NCBI RefSeq assembly: GCF_000430725.1
Contig: NZ_AUMO01000023.1
Coordinates: forward strand, 207,360 to 271,359
DNA length: 64,000 bases
Origin: Azohydromonas australica DSM 1124
GTDB taxonomy: Bacteria > Pseudomonadota > Gammaproteobacteria > Burkholderiales > Burkholderiaceae_C
Direction: 5' to 3'
The number at the start of each line of letters is the position of its first letter. Positions within the stretch are counted from its first letter, which is position 1. The position numbers and the translations under genes were made by a program. Shown piece after piece: positions 8,475 to 16,700 of the stretch. The notes beneath the pieces were generated by a model that worked only from the letters and a program-made list of their open reading frames with translations, searched no databases and was not told the DNA's origin.

Positions 8475-9836
8475 ATGATGAACAGACGCAAGCTGATCGG
8501 GACGCTGGGCGCCGCCTCGCTGGCAGGCCTGTGGCCGCTGGCCTGCCGGGCGGCCACGCCGCGGCGGGTGATCGTGGTGGGTGCCGGCATGGCCGGCGCC
8601 ACCGCCGCCAAGTACCTGCGCCTCTGGAGCGATCGCGGCATCGACGTGACGCTGGTCGAGCCCGCGGCGCAGTACACCTCCAACATCATGAGCAACCTGG
8701 TGGTGACGGGGCAGTACCCGCCGTCGATCCTGAGCCAGGGCTACACGTCGCTGAGCCGCAAGTACGGCATCACGCTGCTGCAGGGCAGCGTCACGGCGGT
8801 GGAGCCCGGCGGGGAGCTCGGGGCCTGGAAGGTCACGGTGCGCAACGGTCAGAAGACCGTGACGCGCTGGTGCGAGCGCGTGGTGCTGGCGCCGGGCATC
8901 CAGTTCGATCCCGTGCCCTCCACCGCCGACCCGGCCGTGGCCGCTCCCATCCTGCACGCCTGGCAGGCCGGGGCACAGACCACGCAGCTGCGCGACGCGC
9001 TCGCGCGCATGCCGGCCACGGGCACCTTCGTGATGAGCATTCCCAAGGCCCCGTACCGCTGCCCGCCCGGCCCCTACGAGCGCGCCTGCGTGGTGGCCGA
9101 CTACCTGCGCCGCAACAAGCCCGGAGCCCAGCTCGTCGTGCTGGACGCCAATCCGGACATCATGGCCGAGAAGGAAAACTTCAGCCGCGCCTTCCAGCAG
9201 CTCTACGGATCAAACCTCAGCTACCGGCCCAACCACGTCGTGCGCTCGGTGGCAGCCACCGCGGGCCAGGCCGGCGGCACCGTGACGGTGGACATCGTGG
9301 TGCGCGATGCCGCGGGCGCCGAGACCGTCACGGGCAGCGAGACCTTCAGCGCGCAGGTGCTCAACGTCATTCCGCCACACCGCGCCGGTGCCATCGTCCA
9401 CACCCTGGGCCTGGCTGACGCGACCGGCTTCGCGCCGGTGGACGGACGCAGCTTCGAGAGCACCGTGCCGGGCCGCGCCGGCATCCACGTCATCGGCGAC
9501 GCCTCCAAGACCACGCTGCCCAAGGCCGGTCACGTGGGCAACCAGGGCGCCAAGATCTGTGCCGACGCCATCGTGCGGGCCTTCAGCGCGCAGCCGCCCG
9601 TGCCGGCCCCCACGGCCAACTCCGCCTGCTTCTCGCCCGTGAGCAACCAGCTGGCGTCGTGGCTGACCGCCGTGTACCAGTACCGGCAGGACCCGGCCAC
9701 CGGCGCCTGGCGCTACGTGGCCCTGGACCAGGTCACCGGCGCCACAGGGGCCACCGAGGCCCAGGTGCCCAGCACCAGGCAGTTCTCGATGATGCGCACC
9801 TGGTACGGGACGCTGATGAGCGACAGCTTCGCCTGA
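8475..9836 (+). CDS. fccB: Flavocytochrome c sulfide dehydrogenase, FAD subunit (FccB/SoxF-like)
   Basis: A 453-residue flavoprotein of the sulfide:quinone reductase / FccB group, which oxidises sulfide in the periplasm. The N-terminus carries a twin-arginine-type signal (NRRKLIGTLGAASLAGLW, cut near CRA-A), as expected for a cofactor-loaded export. The FAD dinucleotide fold RRVIVVGAGMAGATAAKYLR starts at residue 30. Cysteines at about 196, 205 (YRCPPGPYERAC) and 362 (KICADA) lie where the family keeps its redox-active disulfide. The C-terminal half matches the FCSD flavin-binding domain. Two ATGs are adjacent (8475 and 8478) and either may start. The cytochrome gene just upstream is the likely partner. 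Confidence 0.88.
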   Translation: MMNRRKLIGTLGAASLAGLWPLACRAATPRRVIVVGAGMAGATAAKYLRLWSDRGIDVTLVEPAAQYTSNIMSNLVVTGQYPPSILSQGYTSLSRKYGITLLQGSVTAVEPGGELGAWKVTVRNGQKTVTRWCERVVLAPGIQFDPVPSTADPAVAAPILHAWQAGAQTTQLRDALARMPATGTFVMSIPKAPYRCPPGPYERACVVADYLRRNKPGAQLVVLDANPDIMAEKENFSRAFQQLYGSNLSYRPNHVVRSVAATAGQAGGTVTVDIVVRDAAGAETVTGSETFSAQVLNVIPPHRAGAIVHTLGLADATGFAPVDGRSFESTVPGRAGIHVIGDASKTTLPKAGHVGNQGAKICADAIVRAFSAQPPVPAPTANSACFSPVSNQLASWLTAVYQYRQDPATGAWRYVALDQVTGATGATEAQVPSTRQFSMMRTWYGTLMSDSFA

Positions 9837-9855
9837 GGCGCCGCGGCGGCGCCGT

Positions 9856-9874
9856 CCCGGCGGCTTTTGCCGGG
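9856..9874 (+). terminator. weak stem-loop after the fccB gene
   Basis: CCCGGC (9856-9861) pairs with GCCGGG (9869-9874) around a loop containing TTTT, 20 bases past the fccB-like stop. No T tract follows the stem, so this is only a possible terminator. Confidence 0.3.
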
Positions 9875-10051
9875 CCGGCCGGCCGCGGGCAGGCCTGGGA
9901 AACCCTGCAGGCAGAATGTGAGCTCCTGCCGGCACGCCATGTGCACCAACCGGTTCTTGCAGTGCCTGCGGCCGCTGCCGCGGGAAGATGGGGCGAGGTT
10001 CGCGGCCGCCGGCTGCGCGCCCTCGATGACAAGCAAGGATGGAGACGGCAC

Positions 10052-11803
10052 ATGAGCAACGCTCCCACGCCCGACAACGGCCAATGGTTTGCCAATTTGC
10101 TGAAAACCCAGCAGGCGGCGCTGGGTCCCTTCGCCTCGGACCAGGCCTTCGCGCCCTGGATGCAGGCCGCCACGGCCTTCACGTCCTGGCAGCAGGAAAC
10201 GCTCAAGCAGATGACGTCCTTCTGGCCGATGTCGATGGCCGCGGCCATTCCGGGCTTCCCCGGCGCGGTCAACGTGGCGGCGGACAAGCGCTTCTCCGCC
10301 GAGGCCTGGACCAAGCACCCGGGCTTCGACATGCTCTCCAAGAGCTACCTCGCGCAGACGCAGGCGCTGCGCCAGGCGCTGGAGTCCGCGCCCATGGACG
10401 AGCGCAGCAAGTCGCAGTGGGGCTTCCTGCTGCGCCAGGTGGTCGATGCGCTGAGCCCGGCCAACTGCCTGCTCACCAACCCCGAGGCGCTGCAGACGGC
10501 GGTGGACACCGGCGGGCGCAGCCTGATCGACGGCGCGCGGCTGTTCATGGAGGACTTTGCCAAGGGCCGCGTCTCCATGACCGACGAGACGGCCTTCGAG
10601 GTCGGCAAGAACGTGGCGCTGAGCCCGGGCAGCGTGGTGTTCGAGAACGAGCTGTTCCAGCTGCTGCAGTACGCGCCGAGCACGGAGAACGTCAAGCGCA
10701 CGCCGCTGCTGATCGTGCCGCCGTGCATCAACAAGTTCTACATCCTGGACCTGCAGCCCGAGAACTCGCTGGTGGCCTACGCGGTGTCGCAGGGCCACAC
10801 GGTGTTCCTCGTGTCGTGGCGCAACATCGACGCCTCGCTGGGCCATCTCACCTGGGACGACTATGAGCGCCAGGGCGTGATGACGGCCATCGACGTGGCG
10901 CGCGAGATCGCCGGCAGCGAGCAGGTCAACACCCTGGGCTTCTGCATCGGCGGCTCGCTGCTGGCGTGCACGCTGGCGGTGATGGCGGCGCAGGGCACGC
11001 TCGACAAGGTGGCCAGCATGACACTGCTGACCACGCTGCTGGACTTCAGCGACACCGGCGAGCTGGGCTTGCTGATCACGCCGCAGTCGATGGCGCTGCG
11101 CGAGGCCAGCATCGGCAAGGGCGGCGTGCTGCACGGGCGCGAGCTGGCGCAGATGTTCGCGGCGCTGCGCGCCAACGACCTGATCTGGCCGTATGTGGTC
11201 AACGGCTACCTGCAGGGCAAGGCGCCGCCGCCCTTCGACCTGCTGTACTGGAACGCCGACGACTCCAACTTGTCCGGCCCCATGGCCTGCTTCTTCATGG
11301 GCCAGGGCTACTTGAAGAACAAGATCCGCGAGCCCGGCGGCACGGTGCAGTGCGGCGTGCCGGTGGACCTGCGCCAGGTCACGGTGCCGGCGTTCCTGTA
11401 CGCCTCGCGCGAGGACCACATCGTGCCGTGGAAGAGCGCCTATGCCAGCACGCAGCTCCTGGGCGGGCCGCGCACCTTCGTGCTCGGCGCCAGCGGCCAC
11501 ATCGCCGGCGTGATCAACCCGCCGGCCAAGAAGAAGCGCAGCTACTGGGAGCTGCCGCCGGCCGACGCCGACGGTGCCGCGGCCTCGCCCGAGACCGAGC
11601 TGCAGCCGGCGCTGGACCCGGACCCCGAGCACTGGTTCAAGCAGGCCCAGCAGTATCCGGGCAGCTGGTGGACCCCGTGGAGCGAGTGGCTGGCGCAGCA
11701 GGGCGGCGACGACGAGGTGCCGGCGCGCAAGACGCTGGGCAGCAAGAAGCACAAGCCCATCGAGCCGGCGCCGGGGCGCTACGTGAAGGCCAAGGCGACC
11801 TGA
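10052..11803 (+). CDS. phaC: Class I poly(3-hydroxyalkanoate) synthase
   Basis: A 583-residue enzyme, the usual size for class I PhaC, which polymerises 3-hydroxyacyl-CoA on the PHA granule surface. The lipase-like box G-F-C-I-G-G places the catalytic cysteine at residue 298. Asp455 (in SREDHIVPWKS) and His483 (in GASGHIAGVINPP) complete the triad with the same Asp-to-His spacing (28) as Cupriavidus PhaC. The N-terminal domain (residues 1 to about 200) is the PhaC_N region. The ATG at 10052 has a GGAGA site. The frame is open upstream into fccB, but that is another reading frame of fccB. No phaA, phaB or phasin gene is adjacent. The stop codon lies one base from the stop of the opposing acyl-CoA synthetase gene. 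Confidence 0.95.
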   Translation: MSNAPTPDNGQWFANLLKTQQAALGPFASDQAFAPWMQAATAFTSWQQETLKQMTSFWPMSMAAAIPGFPGAVNVAADKRFSAEAWTKHPGFDMLSKSYLAQTQALRQALESAPMDERSKSQWGFLLRQVVDALSPANCLLTNPEALQTAVDTGGRSLIDGARLFMEDFAKGRVSMTDETAFEVGKNVALSPGSVVFENELFQLLQYAPSTENVKRTPLLIVPPCINKFYILDLQPENSLVAYAVSQGHTVFLVSWRNIDASLGHLTWDDYERQGVMTAIDVAREIAGSEQVNTLGFCIGGSLLACTLAVMAAQGTLDKVASMTLLTTLLDFSDTGELGLLITPQSMALREASIGKGGVLHGRELAQMFAALRANDLIWPYVVNGYLQGKAPPPFDLLYWNADDSNLSGPMACFFMGQGYLKNKIREPGGTVQCGVPVDLRQVTVPAFLYASREDHIVPWKSAYASTQLLGGPRTFVLGASGHIAGVINPPAKKKRSYWELPPADADGAAASPETELQPALDPDPEHWFKQAQQYPGSWWTPWSEWLAQQGGDDEVPARKTLGSKKHKPIEPAPGRYVKAKAT

Positions 11804-11804
11804 A

Positions 11805-13529
11805 TCAGCCCTCGGACTTCAGGCCGGGGAAGTCCTCCTCGAAGAACTCGCCGGCCTCGCGCACGCCCTGGTTGCGGCGCTCGGCCTCCAGCCGGCGCAG
11901 CTCCACGCGGCGCAGCTTGCCGGAGATGGTCTTGGGCAGCTCGGTGAGGAACTCGATGCGGCGCACGCGCTTGTAGGGCGCGAGCTGGCGCCGCGCCCAG
12001 CCCAGCACGTCCAGCGCCAGCGCCGCGTCGGCCTCGCGGCCCTGCGCCAGCGTGATGAAGGCCTTGGGCACCGCCAGCCGCACCGGGTCCGGGCTGGGCA
12101 CCACGGCCACCTCGGTCACGGCCGGGTGCTCCATCAGCACGCTCTCCAGCTCGAAGGGGCTGATGCGGTAGTCCGAGGCCTTGAACACGTCGTCGGCGCG
12201 CCCAACGAAGGTCAGATAGCCCTCGGCGTCGCGCATGGCGACGTCGCCGGTGCGGTAGTAGCCGTCGCGCATCACCTCGGCGGTCTTTTCCGCGCTGTCC
12301 TCGTAGCCCGCCATCAGGCCCAGCGGGCGCGGAGTCAGCTTCAGGCACACCTCGCCCTCGGTGCTCTCGTTGCCGTCCATGTCCAGCAGCGCCACCTGGT
12401 AGCCCGGCAGCGGCCGGCCCATCGAGCCGGGCTTGAGCGGCTGCCCCGGCGCGTTGCCGACCTGCGCCGTGGTCTCGGTCTGGCCGTAGCCGTCGCGCAG
12501 CGACAGGCCCCAGGCCTCGCGCACCTGCTCGATGATCTCCGGGTTCAGCGGCTCGCCCGCGCCGATAACCTCGCGCAGCTTGAGCCGCCCGCGCCAGGCC
12601 GCCATGTCCTCCTGGATCACCATGCGCCACACCGTGGGCGGCGCGCACAGCGTGGTCACGCCGTGGCGCTCCAGCACGCCCAGCAGCGCCGACGCGCTGA
12701 AGCGCGCCACGTTGTGGATGAAGACGCAGGCACCCGCGTTCCAGGGCGCGAAGAAGCAGCTCCAGGCGTGCTTGGCCCAGCCGGGCGAGGAAATGTTGAG
12801 GTGCACGTCCCCCGGCTGCAGCCCGATCCAGTACATGGTGGAGAGGTGCCCCACCGGGTAGCTCTGGTGCGTGTGCAGCACCAGCTTGGGCTTGGAGGTC
12901 GTGCCGGAGGTGAAGTAGAGCAGCAGCGGGTCATTGGCGGCCGTGGGGCCGTCCGGCTCGAAGTGGGCGCTCTCCTCCTGCGACAGCGCGAAATCGAGCC
13001 AGCCCGGCTGCGCGGCGCCGACGCACAAACGCGTGCAGCCGTCCGCCAGCCCTTCGAACTTGGCGCTCAGCGCGCTGCCGGCCACCACGTGGCGCACGTT
13101 GCCGCGCTCCAGCCGGTCGCGCAGGTCGTCGGGGGTGAGCAGCGCCGTGGCCGGGATCACGACCGCGCCGAGCTTGAAGGCGCCCAGCATCAGCTCCCAC
13201 AGCGCCACCTCGTTGCCCAGCATCAGCAGCACGCGGTCGCCGCGCTTGACCCCGTGCCGGCGCAGGAAGTTGGCCACCTGCGCCGAGCGCTCCGACATCT
13301 GGCGGAACGAGCGCTTGAGCTCGCCGCCGTGCTCGTCCACGATCCACAGCGCCGGCGCGTCGTTGTCGCGCGCCATGGCGTCGAAGTGGTCGAGGGCCCA
13401 GTTGAACTGCTCCAGCACAGGCCAGCGGAAGTCGCGCGCGGCGGCCACCTGGTCGGTACGAAGGGCCAGCAGCTGGTCGCGGGCAGCCAGGAAGGCCTGG
13501 CGCGCCGCCGTGGCGCGGGTGTTGTCCAT
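11805..13529 (-). CDS. Acyl-CoA synthetase of the medium-chain (MACS) AMP-binding group
   Basis: A 574-residue adenylate-forming enzyme. Motifs in order: ATP-binding loop LYFTSGTTSKPK near residue 210, an Ala-Gly-Glu-Pro segment (GAGEPLNPEII), YGQTETTAQVG near residue 360, the hinge region YRTGDVAMRD, and a C-terminal PKTISGKLRRVELR with the lid lysine. This order and the ISGKLRR ending fit medium-chain acyl-CoA or benzoate-type CoA ligases; the substrate cannot be fixed from sequence. The start is the ATG at 13529 with AGGAGA upstream; the frame stays open 21 codons further without similarity. It converges with phaC with a single base between stops, so read-through antisense transcription is likely. 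Confidence 0.85.
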   Translation of the reverse strand: MDNTRATAARQAFLAARDQLLALRTDQVAAARDFRWPVLEQFNWALDHFDAMARDNDAPALWIVDEHGGELKRSFRQMSERSAQVANFLRRHGVKRGDRVLLMLGNEVALWELMLGAFKLGAVVIPATALLTPDDLRDRLERGNVRHVVAGSALSAKFEGLADGCTRLCVGAAQPGWLDFALSQEESAHFEPDGPTAANDPLLLYFTSGTTSKPKLVLHTHQSYPVGHLSTMYWIGLQPGDVHLNISSPGWAKHAWSCFFAPWNAGACVFIHNVARFSASALLGVLERHGVTTLCAPPTVWRMVIQEDMAAWRGRLKLREVIGAGEPLNPEIIEQVREAWGLSLRDGYGQTETTAQVGNAPGQPLKPGSMGRPLPGYQVALLDMDGNESTEGEVCLKLTPRPLGLMAGYEDSAEKTAEVMRDGYYRTGDVAMRDAEGYLTFVGRADDVFKASDYRISPFELESVLMEHPAVTEVAVVPSPDPVRLAVPKAFITLAQGREADAALALDVLGWARRQLAPYKRVRRIEFLTELPKTISGKLRRVELRRLEAERRNQGVREAGEFFEEDFPGLKSEG

Positions 13530-13598
13530 GTCGATGTCTCCTGCTTGTCTGATGCTCTGCGCCGTGCCGGCCTGCGGGGCGGGCGTCGGCACGGCGAT

Positions 13599-13631
13599 GC
13601 AGCATCCGCCGCCGCTGCGGGCGGATGCTGC
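13599..13631. terminator. strong 12-bp stem-loop between two leftward genes
   Basis: GCAGCATCCGCC (13599-13610) pairs perfectly with GGCGGATGCTGC (13620-13631), with a 9-base loop. It lies between the end of the large exported-protein gene (13738) and the start of the acyl-CoA synthetase gene (13529), both leftward. There is no T tract, so it may be a Rho-independent-like stop, an RNA-stabilising hairpin, or a leader structure of the synthetase mRNA. Confidence 0.45.
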
Positions 13632-13737
13632 GCCCGCGTGACTCTAGGAACGCGGGTGCCGGGGCGCGATAGCCAAAGCGGTCAAAGTGCGTGGCGGCTA
13701 TTGCCACTCACCGATTGACCTTCGTCACGCCGCGTCC

Positions 13738-16700
13738 TCACGGCCTGAACACCACATCGACCCAGTAGTTCGTGCCCTGGAAACTTGACGCCGGGAACAG
13801 CACCGAGTCGCCGCCGTAGGCGTACACGCCGTTGCCGCCGCTCTCCCCGTCGCGCAGCAGGTGGATCGGCCCGCTGTCCACGCCCGCACTGCTGAAGAAG
13901 CCGTTGTCGCCCGCGTAATGGCCATTGGGCGCGCGGTACGAGGCCACGTAGACGGTGCCGGCCGTCACGGGCACGGGCGAGCTGAAGTTCGCCTGCTGCC
14001 AGCCGGTGGCCGTCTCGTTGACGAAGGTGGCGGTCGCCAGCAGCGTGCCGTCGGCGCGCCACAGCGCGCCCACATGCGTGCCGGTGTTGCCGCTGCCCTT
14101 GTAGAAGCGGACGGCGGTGACGAAGCCGTTCTGGTCCACCCGGAACTTCACGCCCACGTTCACCGTGGCGGCGTCCGGGTCGCTGGGCGTGGTGGGCGTG
14201 TCCGCCGCGGAGAAGGCCGTGCAGGGGCAGACCATGGGCGTCACCGTGATGCTGCGGCTCGCCGGCGTGCCCTGCAGGTTGCCGCTGTCGTCCACCGCGC
14301 GGCTGCGGATGGTGAAGGTGCCGGTGGCCTTGGGCGTCCAGGCGTAGGTCCAGCTGCCGCGCCCGTTGGCCGGGTGCCAGGTGGCGCCGTTGTCGGTGGA
14401 CACCTCCACCCCGCCCACCACACCGCCGCTGTCGCTTGCGGTGCCGCGGATCGTCACCGCCTGCCCCGCCGGGACGCTGGCGCCGGCCGCCGGGGCCGTG
14501 ATGGCGGACGTGGGACGCGCCGCGTCGGTGGAGGCCGTGGCCGCCACCAGCGGCGACTGCAGCGTCGCGGGCTGCACGCCCATGTCGGCGAACAGGTTCA
14601 CCGTGGCCTGGCGCATGCGGCGGTCCGCCGGCGTGCCAGCGTTGTCGTGGGTGGGGTCCAGGCCCCAGGACCACTGGATCGTGCCCGCGCCGAACACCCA
14701 CGCGCGGCTCGCGTGCCGGTAGAGCGTGAGGCGGTGCGTGACGGTGCCCGTGCCGAAGGTGGAGCCGTAATCCAGCAGCGCGCCGCCGGTAGTCAGCGTG
14801 GTCTGCGACAGCCGGATCAGCCCCGGCGGGCGCGCACCGTTGTCCAGGTCCGCGTCCCACTCGTAGCCCAGCACGCCGGTGGGCAGCGTGGCCGTCGTGC
14901 CGGCAGCCAGGGTGGCGATGCCGGTGTTGCGCCAGAAGCGCATCTTGCCGTCGGCCGCCGGCACCTTGATGGCGTAGGAGCTGCCGGTGTCGTTGTTCAT
15001 GAAGATCGTGCCCGTGAGCGCGTTCTCCGGGCGTCCACCGTCGGCCGGCGGCGAGAAGCGCGGGTCGCGCCAGGTGCCGGTCCACACCGGGCTCGGGTCG
15101 ATCTTGGCGTTGGCGTGCGTCTCCTTGTAGGACACCAGCGTGCGGTAGGGCGTGCCGGAGCCGTCGATGCTGTTCTCCCAGCGCGTCTTCCAGAACACCT
15201 CGTTGCCGCTGAAGAAGGCCAGGCTCACGCCGGCGTCACGCGCGGCCTCCACGTTGGCGCGCTGCGTGCCGGACCAGTACTCGTCGTGACCCACCGACAG
15301 GAACGCCTTGGCGCGCAGCAGCTGCGCGCCGGCGCGGTCGGTGTCGATGCCGCTGATGTAGCCGAGGTCGTAGCCGTTGGCCTCCAGCCAGCGCACCATC
15401 GGGTATTCGGCATGGAACAGCCAGTCCTGGCCGCCGGCCACGGCGCGGGTGTTGAACGGGCGGTTGTAGCTGACCTTGTAGGCCCGGCCCGCGCCGGTGC
15501 CGATGCCGCCGCTGTAGAGGCTGCTGCCGCCGTAGCTGTTGTAGGCCTGCCAGGTGGTGTCGGAGGTCTGGAACAGCATGTCGTGCGTGCCGGCGTCGTC
15601 GCGCACCACGAACACGATGTGGCTGGCGCCGCCCGTGTCCGGGCGCACCAGGCGCGCGACGTAGATGCCCGAGACGGCACCGGCGGGCACCGTCCAGGCG
15701 CCCGAGACGGCCCAGTTGCCGCAGTCGACGAGCCCGGTGGAGGCCTGCGTCAGGCACGCGGGCTGGCTCTGCGGCAGCGTGGCCGTGGGGTTCACGCTGG
15801 CGACCTTGCGCGCGCCGAGCCCGCCGTACCAGCCCAGCCGGTAGATGTCGAAGCGGTAGTTGCTGGCGTTGGTATCGACCTTGAAGTTGATGGTGCCGCC
15901 GCGGTTGACGCTCATCTCCGTGGCGAAGCCCTGGAGGCTGGCGTCGCCGGCACCGCTGACCTGCCATTCCGACGCCGGGCTGCCGGCCTTGCAGTTCTCC
16001 GCGACGATGGCGTTGGCCGGCGCGGTGCAGCTGTCCGCCGCGGCGGCCACGGCGGCGGCGGCCTCCAGGCGCTCGCCGGCGCCAGCGGCCACGGACTGGA
16101 ACAGCTTCGGGTCGATCGTGACGGCCCTCGCCACGGCCGGCGCCGGGGCGGGTACGGGGGCGGCGGCCACCCCGATCGCCCCGGGCGCCGTCGTGCCGGC
16201 GGTCGCGGTGTTCGGGGTGAAGACGATGTCCACCCAGTAGTTGGTGGCGAGGTAGCTCTGCGCCGGGAAGGTGGACGTGCTGCCGTAGGCATACACCCCG
16301 TTGCCGCCGCTCACGCCGTCCTGCAGCAGGTGCACCACGCCCTGGTTCACGCCGGCGCCGGCGAAGAAGTTGTTGTCGGCAGCGTAGCGGCCGTTGGGTG
16401 CGAAGTACGAGGCCACGTACACCGTATTGGCCGCCACCGGCACCGGCGTGGCGAAGCTCACCTGCTGCCAGCCGCTGGCCGTTTCGTTGATGAACTCGGC
16501 CGAGGCCAGCCGCGTCCCGCTGCCGTTCCAGAGGCTGCCGAGGTGGGTGCCGGTGTTGCCCGCGCCCTTGTAGAAGCGGATGCCGGTGATGTAGCCGGCG
16601 ATGTCCACACGGAACTTCACGCCCACTTCCACCGCACCCGGGTCGTTGACCGAGGGCATGGCCGGCGTCGCGGCGGGGCTCCAGCCGCTGCAGGGGCAGT

